This document shows positions 24,876 through 32,108 of a stretch of DNA of 64,000 nt, piece after piece (the first letter of the stretch is position 1; every line of letters starts with the position of its first letter). The notes beneath the pieces were generated by a model. The model did no database searches and was not told where the DNA came from. It saw only the letters and a program-made list of their open reading frames with translations. This DNA comes from Nordella sp. HKS 07. Lineage in GTDB: Bacteria > Pseudomonadota > Alphaproteobacteria > Rhizobiales > Aestuariivirgaceae. Location: positions 744,001-808,000 of the forward strand of contig NZ_CP049258.1 in assembly GCF_011046735.1 (NCBI RefSeq), read 5' to 3'. The position numbers were made by a program, and so were the translations under genes.

Positions 24876-24946
24876 TCCCGAAACGAAAGGCGCCCGCCCC
24901 CCGGCAAGGGATGCGGGCGCCTCGATCAGACTTGAAAACAGGGTGA

Positions 24947-25399
24947 TCAGGCCGCTTTCTTGTTCTCGATCACCTTCGGCTCGCTTCTGCCGTTGATGGC
25001 GATGGTGCGCGGCTTCATGGCCTCCGGAATTTCGCGCTTCAGCGCGATGTGGAGAAGACCGTTGTTGAGCTCGGCGCCTACAACCTGCACATAATCGGCG
25101 AGCTGGAAGCGGCGCTCAAAGGCGCGCTGGGCGATGCCCTGGTGCAGGAACTCGCTCTTCGATTCGCGTTTATCGACCTTCTTGCCGGTGACGCTGAGCA
25201 TGTTCTGCTTCACTTCAATCGTGATGTCGTCCTGGCCGAAGCCGGCGACCGCCATGGTCACGCGATATTCGTCTTCGCTGACGCGCTCGATATTATAGGG
25301 CGGATAGGCCGGAACTTCGAAGCTTCCGACATTGTCGAGAAGCTGGCCCAGACGGTCAAAGCCGACGGTCGAACGATAAAGGGGGGAAAGATCAAACAT
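24947..25399 (-). CDS. small heat shock protein, Hsp20/IbpA family
   Basis: This 150-residue alpha-crystallin-type chaperone binds unfolding proteins. ATG 25399 gives the IbpA-like start MFDLSPLYRSTVGFDRLGQL. The alpha-crystallin domain spans about 38-130 (PPYNIERVSEDEYRVTMAVA, then LNNGLLHIALKREIPEAMKP), with the C-terminal anchor region PRTIAING. A strong Shine-Dalgarno sequence (AAGGAGGAT) precedes the start and is embedded in a thermometer-like hairpin (25401-25426). Heat induction at the translational level is therefore expected. Confidence 0.94.
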   Translation of the reverse strand: MFDLSPLYRSTVGFDRLGQLLDNVGSFEVPAYPPYNIERVSEDEYRVTMAVAGFGQDDITIEVKQNMLSVTGKKVDKRESKSEFLHQGIAQRAFERRFQLADYVQVVGAELNNGLLHIALKREIPEAMKPRTIAINGRSEPKVIENKKAA

Positions 25400-25400
25400 A

Positions 25401-25426
25401 TGCACATCCTCCTTGAGCAAGGTGCA
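25401..25426 (-). promoter_or_regulatory. ROSE-type RNA thermometer hairpin of hsp20
   Basis: On the transcribed strand the outer stem UGCAC/GUGCA encloses CUUGCUC facing AAGGAGGAU. The U-U-G-C-U block pairs with the Shine-Dalgarno AGGAGG if one G is bulged, which is the defining feature of ROSE elements. A further GC-rich hairpin (CCGCCGCGGCGG) lies upstream near 25470-25481, within the same leader. At low temperature the ribosome binding site would be masked. Confidence 0.7.
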
Positions 25427-25698
25427 GTTGGTTGAGCCCATCTGAATTGACTGGGCCGTTCGGTGCGAACCCGCCGCGGCGGCGTCCGCATAGACTCAAA
25501 TAATTTCCGCGCGAGATATTTCAAGGGCTACCCCGCTGTTCATTTTTTTCAACGGTTTCAGCCGGTTACACAGAGCACACCGAGAAACGAGAGTGAATGG
25601 AGAATGAACGGCCGCTTCGAACTGCGTTCAGTTACAAAACCGTAATCTCCCACCCATCGATGGCGAGGCCATCACAGAAGAAGGTCAAGGAGACATAT

Positions 25699-26058
25699 AT
25701 GTTCGCGAAGCTTATCGTTGCCGCTGCCGCTGTGACCGCTGCCGCCATTGCGGCCGTGCCGGCCCAGGCGAAAACCAATATCGATGTGAATGTCGGCTTT
25801 GGTATCGGCGGCGGCTACGGTGACGGCTATTACGGCGGCGGCTATTACGGTGGCGGCTACTATCCTGCCTATGGTGGCGGCTATGACGGCGTCAGTTGCT
25901 GGAAGGCCAAGAAGATCGTGCAGAATCACGGCTTCTACAAAGTGAACGCCATCAATTGCGGCGGCAAGGTCATGCGCTTCAAGGCCAAGAAAATGGGCGA
26001 TTGGTATCGCGTCAGGGTCAACCGCTGGGGTAACATCGTCGACGTCGATCCCATCTAG
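25699..26058 (+). CDS. secreted PepSY-like Cys-pair protein, tandem copy 1
   Basis: ATG 25699 has a good ribosome binding site (aaggaga) and gives 119 residues. A signal peptide ends near PAQA (24). A Gly/Tyr-rich stretch follows (about 33-63). The C-terminal module of about 55 residues begins SCWKAKKIVQNHGFYKV and holds Cys67 and Cys87. The module (helix, Gly-aromatic turn, Cys, then beta strands ending in NRWGNIVDVD) resembles PepSY-type domains. The same module with identical Cys spacing occurs in the next three genes. Function is unknown; a disulfide is expected in the periplasm. A terminator follows. Confidence 0.82.
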   Translation: MFAKLIVAAAAVTAAAIAAVPAQAKTNIDVNVGFGIGGGYGDGYYGGGYYGGGYYPAYGGGYDGVSCWKAKKIVQNHGFYKVNAINCGGKVMRFKAKKMGDWYRVRVNRWGNIVDVDPI

Positions 26059-26081
26059 CGCGCAGATATGAGATAAAGGGA

Positions 26082-26106
26082 AGAGCGCCCTCAGGGGCGC
26101 TCTTTT
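26082..26106 (+). terminator. rho-independent terminator after tandem copy 1
   Basis: The stem AGAGCGCC/GGCGCTCT is followed by TTTTCGTTT, 24 bases after the stop codon. Confidence 0.75.
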
Positions 26107-26199
26107 CGTTTGGGGAATGAACCCCAAGTGAATATCTCTCCTGGATGAGGTTCAGGCGCATTCTGGGATGCTGTGGTCACCTGAACACAAGGAGCCATC

Positions 26200-26574
26200 A
26201 TGGCCGCCAGACTGCGTCACGCTTTTGCCTTTTTCGCTCTCGCCTTTCCTCTCCTGGCGGCTTCGGCCAACGCGCAGTCCGATCCGCCCGGCGGCAAGCC
26301 GGGCTATACCTGGCCTTCGCACTATGATTTCTTCGTGCCTTATGGCGGTAAGGATGGCGGACCCGTTTATGCCAAGCCCGCTTATAAGGGCGTCAATCTG
26401 ACCTTGAGCTGCCGCGAGGCTGTGGGACTCCTCAAACTGAAGGGTTACAGGGATATCGAGGAGTTGAGCTGCGCTGGATCGGTCTATCGATTCGGGGCAA
26501 AGCTGAATGGCGATCGGCTCGAGATCGAGCTCGACCCGCGCACCGGTGACGTCCTCAGGCGTCACCAGCTTTAG
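26200..26574 (+). CDS. secreted PepSY-like Cys-pair protein, tandem copy 2
   Basis: The 124-residue protein starts at ATG 26200 with AAGGAG six bases upstream. The signal peptide is residues 1-26 (FAFFALAFPLLAASANAQ). A Pro/Gly/Tyr-rich stretch leads to the shared module with Cys71 (LSCREAVGLLKLKGYRDIEE) and Cys91, ending LDPRTGDVLRRH. That ending is very close to the classical PepSY tail (D-x-x-TG-x-V). The TAG stop is also the first base pairs of the adjacent inverted repeat. Confidence 0.82.
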   Translation: MAARLRHAFAFFALAFPLLAASANAQSDPPGGKPGYTWPSHYDFFVPYGGKDGGPVYAKPAYKGVNLTLSCREAVGLLKLKGYRDIEELSCAGSVYRFGAKLNGDRLEIELDPRTGDVLRRHQL

Positions 26575-26674
26575 AGCGCCGGGCGCTGACATAGAATCGG
26601 TCCGGCGCTCTAACTCTTTGATTTGCGCATCGGATTATCCGAAAACCGCTTCGCACTTTTCGGTCCGATGCTGT
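26572..26674. repeat. Hyphomicrobiales-type palindromic intergenic repeat
   Basis: A perfect 11-base inverted repeat (TAGAGCGCCGG at 26572 and CCGGCGCTCTA ending at 26612) is followed by a second part at 26625-26674. That part contains TTATCCGAAAACCGCTTCGC and matches 2588-2636 on the other strand. The first arm includes the stop codon of tandem copy 2. Confidence 0.7.
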
Positions 26675-26835
26675 GGAGCCAAGAAACACTTGGCGGCAGC
26701 CAAAGCCTCCTTCGCTGTACACAAGGTGTTACAATCGGAAGCGGAAAGGCACCATGTCCGCCGCATTTTCTTCACGATCCTCCCGCAACGTGTTCGTGTT
26801 GCGCGAAAGAGCGTGGCAAAGGAGTAATAGGGGTT

Positions 26836-27213
26836 ATGCTCAAGAAATTAATCGCGGTCGGAGCCTTGACTGTTGGCGTGCTGGGTTTCGGCACCATTGG
26901 CCAGGCCTCGGCCGGCACGGATGTCAATATCGGTATCGGCCTCGGCGGCGGATACTATGATCCGGGACCGGTCTATTATGGCGGTGGTCGGCAGATATCT
27001 TGCCGTCAGGGCGCCCGTATCGTGGCTTCGGCAGGGTTCCGCCGCGTCCGTCCGTCCGACTGCAAAGGCTCCGAGTACAAGTATTATGCCTTTCGGCGCG
27101 GCGACATGTATAAGATCACCATGAAGTCGCGCAATGGCAAGATCAAGGATGTCGACCGGATCCGCAGGGGCGGCTGGGACGACTATGATGACGACGACTA
27201 CGGCGACTATTGA
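26836..27213 (+). CDS. secreted PepSY-like Cys-pair protein, tandem copy 3
   Basis: From ATG 26836 (125 residues) there is a signal peptide (KLIAVGALTVGVLGFGTIGQ, cleaved near ASA). The segment TDVNIGIGLGGGYYDPG is very similar to the matching part of copy 1. The shared module follows with Cys56 (ISCRQGARIVASAGFRRV) and Cys76. The C-terminus ends in an acidic Asp/Tyr-rich tail absent from copies 1 and 2. The frame is open upstream through the repeat, but that part is not protein-like. The ribosome binding site is aaggag or agggg. Confidence 0.82.
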   Translation: MLKKLIAVGALTVGVLGFGTIGQASAGTDVNIGIGLGGGYYDPGPVYYGGGRQISCRQGARIVASAGFRRVRPSDCKGSEYKYYAFRRGDMYKITMKSRNGKIKDVDRIRRGGWDDYDDDDYGDY

Positions 27214-27272
27214 GATCGAGACCGATAGGGGAGCGGAGCGGCTCCCCTTCCGACGTGCGAGGGTATGATATC

Positions 27273-27788
27273 ATGCTAACCAGATTTGGACTTGTCGCAG
27301 CTGCCTTGGTGAGCGGTACGATTGCATTCGCGGGTGTCGCGGATGCCGGAGCGAAGCTGAAGTTCAGATACTACGCCTATGATCCGGCTTATGATTACTA
27401 CTACGGCCCCGAATACATCCCGGAGCCGCGCTACTATCGCTATTTCCGGCGCGATCGCCCGGCCTACCTCTATGAGGATGACCGGGATGATTATGACGAC
27501 TATGCCTATGATCCGGACTATTACGAGCCCGAATATATCCCGCCGCGCAAGCGCAAGACCTACGCCAAGCCGCAGATCCAAGAGAGGCCGTCAGCTGCCA
27601 AGAAGAAGCCGGCTGCGATCTCCTGCAGCAAGGCCGGGGAGATCGTCTCAGGCTATGGCTTCAAGAGCGTCAAGCAGGTGACCTGCAGCGGCAAGGTCTA
27701 CGCCTTCAACGCCACGCGCGACGGCAAGCCCTTCTCCGTCAAGCTCAACTCATCGTCGGGCGAACTCACCGAAGTCAAAAAGCGCTAG
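27273..27788 (+). CDS. secreted PepSY-like Cys-pair protein, tandem copy 4
   Basis: The longest member (171 residues) starts at ATG 27273 with a signal peptide (LVAAALVSGTIAFAGVADA). A Tyr/Asp/Pro/Arg-rich, probably disordered segment follows (about 33-115, with EYIPEPRYYRYFRR and YEPEYIPPRKRK forming two similar units). The C-terminal module has Cys118 (ISCSKAGEIVSGYGFKSV) and Cys138 and ends LNSSSGELTEVKKR. The TAG stop lies inside the CTAG that opens the following double-hairpin repeat. Confidence 0.82.
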   Translation: MLTRFGLVAAALVSGTIAFAGVADAGAKLKFRYYAYDPAYDYYYGPEYIPEPRYYRYFRRDRPAYLYEDDRDDYDDYAYDPDYYEPEYIPPRKRKTYAKPQIQERPSAAKKKPAAISCSKAGEIVSGYGFKSVKQVTCSGKVYAFNATRDGKPFSVKLNSSSGELTEVKKR

Positions 27789-27949
27789 TGTCCCGAATCC
27801 GAAGTTCGCCACAGCCAGCGGGACCTTCCGAGCGAACTTCGGATTCGGAAGGACACTAGAAAGCCTAATGATTCTAGTGTGCTTTTGAACGCGAAGTTCC
27901 TGTCGGGGCAAGCCGACTGATATCAGGAACTTCGCGTTCAGCACACTAG
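27785..27949. repeat. double-hairpin repeat, copy 1
   Basis: Module A (27785-27859) has arms CTAGTGTCCCGAATCCGAAG and its near complement ending GGACACTAG. Module B (27874-27949) has arms CTAGTGTGCTTTTGAACGCG and its near complement ending GCACACTAG. A 14-base AT-rich spacer joins them. The first CTAG contains the stop codon of tandem copy 4. Each module is bounded by CTAG. Confidence 0.9.
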
Positions 27950-28110
27950 TGTCCCGAATCCGAAGTTCGTTACAGCCATCGGGACCTTCCGAGCGAACTT
28001 CGGATTCGGAAGGACACTAGAAAACCTTATGATTCTAGTGTGCTTTTGAACGCGAAGTTCCTGTCGGGGCAAGCCGCCTGATATCAGGAACTTCGCGTTC
28101 CGCACACTAG
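27946..28110. repeat. double-hairpin repeat, copy 2 (direct tandem)
   Basis: This is a direct repeat of copy 1, offset by 161 bases with only a handful of changes: module A at 27946-28020 and module B at 28035-28110. The two copies share one CTAG at 27946-27949. A different palindrome with arms CCAGCT-GATC follows at about 28116-28156. Confidence 0.9.
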
Positions 28111-28234
28111 TTCCATCCAGCTCGATCGGGACGAGTTCACTCGATCAAGCTGGGTTGACCGGCCACGGCGGGAAACGGAGCGTTCACGGGCTGATTCTTG
28201 CCGGTTCGCCCCGCCTGCTGTATGCGCTAGGCCC

Positions 28235-29185
28235 GTGGATATCCAACCGCCCTTGATTCCGCTCACCCCCTTGCCCGGCAACGGCTTGCCGGACGGACTG
28301 GTCGCGACCACGGTGACGGCCAAGGATGGCCGCAAGCTGCGCGCAGCACTTGCCGTTCCAAATTCGCCGAAGGGCACGGTGGTGCTTGTTTGCGGCCGAG
28401 GCGATTTCATCGAACGATGGTTCGAGACGATCGCCGATTTTCTTCGCCGCGGCTTTGCCGTCGCCACCTTCGATTTCCGCGGGCAAGGCGGTTCGGAGCG
28501 CGCTTACGAAGATCGCTCCCGCGACGGCATCAAGAGCTTCTCCGAGTATGATGACGACTTCACCTCCTTCATGACGCAGGTCGTCCTGCCGGATTGCCCG
28601 CCCCCCTTCTACGCGATCGGACATTCGACCGGGGGCCTGATTCTTCTCCGGGCGCTGACCAAGCGCACGTGGTTCGAACGCGCGGTGCTGTCGGCGCCGC
28701 TGATGGGGGTCGATACGGGCTTGTGGCCGCTGTCACTGGTGCGCTTTATGTGCGCGCTCGCCCCCAAGGCCGGCTTGGGTCGCCTCTTCCTGCCCGGCCA
28801 GAGCAAACGGCCGATCGCGCCGCAGAACTTCCCCGGCAACAACCTGACCAGCGACCAGCGCCGCTATCACCAGGCGACGACCACACTGGCGAAGCAGCCG
28901 GACCTCGGGCTGGGCGCCCCGACATTCTCCTGGCTCAATGCGGCGCTCCACTCGCTGCGCCAGCTGAACAGGGTGGCCAAATCGACGGCTTTCCGCGCAC
29001 CAATCCTTATCGTTGCGGCGGGCCGCGACCGTGTCGTCGACAATGAGGCGACGCGGCGCTTCTGCGCGACCGCCGCCGGCGTATCGCTCGCCGTCATTCC
29101 GGAGGCGCGCCATGAGATACTGTTCGAGCGCGACAGCATCCGCGAGCAGTTCTTCGCCGCCTTCGACGCCTTCACGCGGGCGTAA
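28235..29185 (+). CDS. alpha/beta hydrolase (lysophospholipase-like)
   Basis: The 316-residue protein starts at GTG 28235 (no strong ribosome binding site). It has the serine-hydrolase elements: oxyanion region VVLVCGRGDFIERW, strand AVATFDFRGQGGSERAYED, nucleophile elbow GHSTGG (Ser about 132), acid APILIVAAGRDRVVD and catalytic His ARHEILFERDS. The short GQGGS motif and the overall order are those of the monoglyceride lipase/lysophospholipase (PldB) group. There is no signal peptide, so it is probably cytoplasmic. The substrate is not known. It overlaps the convergent hisN by 14 bases. Confidence 0.88.
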   Translation: MDIQPPLIPLTPLPGNGLPDGLVATTVTAKDGRKLRAALAVPNSPKGTVVLVCGRGDFIERWFETIADFLRRGFAVATFDFRGQGGSERAYEDRSRDGIKSFSEYDDDFTSFMTQVVLPDCPPPFYAIGHSTGGLILLRALTKRTWFERAVLSAPLMGVDTGLWPLSLVRFMCALAPKAGLGRLFLPGQSKRPIAPQNFPGNNLTSDQRRYHQATTTLAKQPDLGLGAPTFSWLNAALHSLRQLNRVAKSTAFRAPILIVAAGRDRVVDNEATRRFCATAAGVSLAVIPEARHEILFERDSIREQFFAAFDAFTRA

Positions 29186-29966
29186 TGACAGCCAGCGCTT
29201 CCTCGTGAAGCGCGCGCGAGCCGGCGGCGATCACATTGCCGCCTTGCGCCGCCTCGCCCCGATCCCATGTGGTGACGACGCCGCCCGCCCCCTCGATGAT
29301 CGGGATAAGCGGAGCTATATCATAAGGCTGCAAATGCGCGTCGAGGGCGAGATCGACCTGACCTGCTGCCAGGACGCAGAAGAAATAGGCGTCGCCGCCA
29401 TAGCGGGTGAGTTGAGTCGCCAGGCGCAACTTATTAAACACCGCTTTTTCCGCCTCGGAGCGGTAGAGCTCGGGGGCCGTGGTGGTGAATGTGGCCTCGG
29501 CCAGGGGACGGCCGGCGCGGGTGGCAAGCTTGCGCTCGGCGCCGCGATAGCGTGACCAGGCGCCGTCGGGATTTCCATAGAAGGTCTCGCCGACAAAAGG
29601 CTGGTTCATCACCCCGACCTTGGGCCTGCCCTCGAAGTTCAGCCCGATGAGTGTGGCCCAGGTCGGCATGCCGGAAATGAAGGCTCTGGTACCGTCCACC
29701 GGATCCAGCACCCAGGTCAGTCCAGACCGGCTGGGCTTCGTTCCATATTCCTCTCCGTGGATTCCGTGATCCGGAAAACGCTCCTCGATCATCGCCCGCA
29801 TGACCCGCTCGCCGGCCCGGTCTCCTTCGGTGACGGGGTCCCAGACCACCCCCGCCTTGACGTCCACCGGGATGTCGTTGCGGAAATGGGGCATGATCTC
29901 TTTGGCGGAGGCCTCGGCGAGCTCGAGTGCAAATCGGGTGAGTTCAGTCCAGTCCGGGGTTGGCAT
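29172..29966 (-). CDS. hisN: histidinol-phosphatase, inositol monophosphatase family
   Basis: The 264-residue enzyme has the IMPase metal-site motifs: GEEYG (about 72), WVLDPVDGTRAFISG (about 85-99) and YGGDAYFFCVLAAGQVDLAL followed by YDIAPLIPIIEGAGG. Members with this RAFISG wording are the HisN-type phosphatases that dephosphorylate histidinol phosphate in histidine biosynthesis, the form used in many actinobacteria and alphaproteobacteria. Activity on inositol phosphates cannot be excluded. An N-formylglutamate amidohydrolase gene lies upstream on the same strand. Confidence 0.88.
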   Translation of the reverse strand: MPTPDWTELTRFALELAEASAKEIMPHFRNDIPVDVKAGVVWDPVTEGDRAGERVMRAMIEERFPDHGIHGEEYGTKPSRSGLTWVLDPVDGTRAFISGMPTWATLIGLNFEGRPKVGVMNQPFVGETFYGNPDGAWSRYRGAERKLATRAGRPLAEATFTTTAPELYRSEAEKAVFNKLRLATQLTRYGGDAYFFCVLAAGQVDLALDAHLQPYDIAPLIPIIEGAGGVVTTWDRGEAAQGGNVIAAGSRALHEEALAVITPA

Positions 29967-30324
29967 GAGAGATTCCTGGCTTATTTCGGAGATATTTTTT
30001 TCTAGTCTAGCGCGAGGGAAAGGCAGAACGACGGATAGCGCTATTCCGATTCGATTCCCATAAGCGCAATAACTCGACCACTTTTATGGAGTTTCTATTC
30101 AAAATCCCCGAAACCTTGCTGCATCGCAGCAGAGTTATCCAGCTTTGAGACATGCGTCCTGCGCATATCTTGTATCCAAAGATGACTGGATATCGCGTCC
30201 TAATTCACGCATTATACAACAATAACAATGGATTAGGTGATGTTTTGGCGTGTTGCATTTTTTTGGAGCACCGGCAAAAAATTCACTTCGATTGACTCTT
30301 TGACTTGAATTTTTGCTGCTGCAC
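29967..30324. other. AT-richer intergenic region upstream of the sRNA candidate
   Basis: The region between hisN and the sRNA candidate contains no supported gene. It is more AT-rich than its surroundings. It holds possible -35 elements for the downstream plus-strand transcript (TTGACT at 30292 and 30300, CTTGAA at 30304). Confidence 0.45.
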
Positions 30325-30432
30325 TGCCAAATAGATCTCGCGAGTGGAGACGACGTCTTCCCTCGCATGCCCTTCCTGGGCGTTTCCTCCCTAGACTTGG
30401 GCCGGTTCACGAAAGTGATACCGGCCTTTTTT
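30325..30432 (+). ncRNA. candidate AbcR-like (alpha-r15) trans-acting sRNA
   Basis: A plus-strand transcript of about 100 bases would end at a good rho-independent terminator: stem GGCCGGT/ACCGGCC at 30400-30406 and 30420-30426, then T6. No plus-strand gene precedes it. The unpaired part carries two anti-Shine-Dalgarno motifs, UUCCCU at 30358-30363 and UUCCUCCCU at 30384-30392, separated by a small hairpin (CCCTTCCTGGG). Two such CU-rich motifs plus a terminator hairpin is the architecture of AbcR1/AbcR2, the Hfq-dependent sRNAs of rhizobia and Brucella that repress ABC-transporter mRNAs. The 5' end is only estimated. Confidence 0.5.
30400..30432 (+). terminator. rho-independent terminator of the sRNA candidate
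   Basis: A seven-base GC-rich stem (GGCCGGT/ACCGGCC) with a 13-base loop is followed by six T. It lies just before the stop codon of the convergent N-formylglutamate amidohydrolase gene. Confidence 0.75.
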
Positions 30433-30433
30433 C

Positions 30434-31324
30434 TTACTCGGCCGCCTCGCGCCGCGGTTGCATGATATCGGGGAGGCTGGCGAGCAGACCGGCGAATATG
30501 CGATGCAGGGTGAGCTTGACGGCAGCATAGCCGCGGCTGCGCTCGAGCGTGCGCTCGTCGAGATAGAGCGCCCGATTGATCTCGATCTGCAGGGCATGCC
30601 GGTTATGGCTGGGGGAACCATAATTCTGGGTAATGAAGCCGCCGGAATAAGGCTTGTTGCGCAAGACCCTGAGGCCCTGACTGCGGATCAACTCCTCCAG
30701 CATGGACACGATCTCGTCGGCGCAAGCCACCCCATGGCGATCCCCTAGCACGATGTCGACCCGGCCCATGGGATGCGGCGTCACATGTGAGCAGGCCGTG
30801 GACGGCATGGAGTGACAATCGACCAGCAATGAATAGCCGAAGGCCTCGCGGGCCCGGTTGATGAGATCGGACAGCGCCCGGTGATAGGGACGGTACATCG
30901 TCTCTATGCGGGACAGCACCTCAGGCAGCTTAAGGGGGCCACGATAGATCTCGTCGCCCTCGCTCACGATGCGCGGGATGGTGCCGAGCCCGCCGGCAAC
31001 CCGCATGGACGAGATATTGGCGAAGCCAGGCAGGTCTTCGCGAAACATGCGGGGGTCGAGCTCATAGGGCTCGCGGTTCACGTCGAGAAAGGCGCGCGGG
31101 AAATGCGCGTGGAGCAAGGGCGCGCCCAGGTCGGCGACGAAGGAGAAGAGCTCGTCGATATAGCAGTCTTCCGATTTGCGCAGCGCGTGCGGGTTAAGGC
31201 GCGACGCGGCCAGGAAATCAGCCGGATAGATGCGGCCGCTATGGGGCGAATTGAAGATGACGGGCCGTGTCCACTGGCGTGGGGCGAGAATGGCGAAGGG
31301 TTCCAACTCGGCAGGTCTGCCCAA
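30434..31324 (-). CDS. N-formylglutamate amidohydrolase (second family member)
   Basis: The 296-residue protein has the family motifs FNSPHSGRIYPADFL, DVNREPYELDPRMF, YRPYHRALSDLI, LLVDCHSMPS, NKPYSGGFITQNYG and LQIEINRALYLDE, clearer and longer than in the 20752-21492 member. The expected reaction is hydrolysis of N-formylglutamate to formate and glutamate. It sits upstream of hisN on the same strand (separated by the sRNA candidate) and divergent from cpdR. No histidine-degradation genes are in the window, so the physiological substrate is open. Confidence 0.9.
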   Translation of the reverse strand: MGRPAELEPFAILAPRQWTRPVIFNSPHSGRIYPADFLAASRLNPHALRKSEDCYIDELFSFVADLGAPLLHAHFPRAFLDVNREPYELDPRMFREDLPGFANISSMRVAGGLGTIPRIVSEGDEIYRGPLKLPEVLSRIETMYRPYHRALSDLINRAREAFGYSLLVDCHSMPSTACSHVTPHPMGRVDIVLGDRHGVACADEIVSMLEELIRSQGLRVLRNKPYSGGFITQNYGSPSHNRHALQIEINRALYLDERTLERSRGYAAVKLTLHRIFAGLLASLPDIMQPRREAAE

Positions 31325-31481
31325 TTCGAGAAGCTCCTGGGTGGCTAAGTTGGGCGAGTATCGCGGTCAAAAGCGTCGTTGTCCACAGGATAGACGCGCT
31401 TTATAGGACATTTACCTGTCCCGCCTAGTGTGCTGGATTATAGGAGAAGCCGCACATCATGGCGAAACGATCAGGGATATG

Positions 31482-31841
31482 ATGGCCAAGATTATTTTGG
31501 CTGAAGACGACGAGGATATGCGGCGATTTCTGGTGCGTGCGCTCGAACGGGCGGGGCATGCCGTCGTGTCATTCGGCGAGGGCGCCAGCGCCTTCGAGGA
31601 GATCAAGCAGAGCTCCTACGACCTGCTCCTGACCGATATCGTGATGCCCGAAATGGACGGCATCGAGCTCGCCCGCCGGGCAGCCGAACTCGATCCCAAC
31701 CTCAAGATCATGTTCATCACCGGTTTCGCCGCCGTGGCGCTCCACCCCGATTCGCGGGCGCCGAAGGAAGCAAAGGTTTTGTCCAAGCCCTTCCACCTGC
31801 GCGAGCTCGTGGCCGAGGTCGACCGCATGATGGCGGCCTGA
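31482..31841 (+). CDS. cpdR: single-domain response regulator CpdR
   Basis: The 119-residue protein is a lone receiver domain: acidic pair AEDDEDMRRFLVRALERAG, phospho-acceptor in LLLTDIVMPEMDGIELARRA (Asp about 52), and FITGFAAVAL followed by KVLSKPFHLREL with the conserved Lys. The wording from LLLTDIVMPEMDG through KPFHLR is that of CpdR. In Caulobacter and rhizobia, unphosphorylated CpdR directs ClpXP to degrade cell-cycle proteins. ATG 31482 gives the family N-terminus MAKIILAEDDED; an ATG one codon earlier is possible. The CckA-ChpT phosphorelay that would control it is not in this window. Confidence 0.92.
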   Translation: MAKIILAEDDEDMRRFLVRALERAGHAVVSFGEGASAFEEIKQSSYDLLLTDIVMPEMDGIELARRAAELDPNLKIMFITGFAAVALHPDSRAPKEAKVLSKPFHLRELVAEVDRMMAA

Positions 31842-32033
31842 TCGGGTACCGGGCGTCACCTCGTTAGCGGAAATGCAGGGTTTCGAACCGAATCCACTTG
31901 GGGTCCCTGCCCCAACGAAACAAATCCTGGACGAGTATCGTTTTCCGGCTCCAGCTGGCCGGCGGGGTGGTCATAAAGGCTTGCGCTGCGGCCGGCTTCC
32001 CGTTATACGCAGGCCCGCTTCAGACAATGGCGT

Positions 32034-32108
<75 letters not shown>

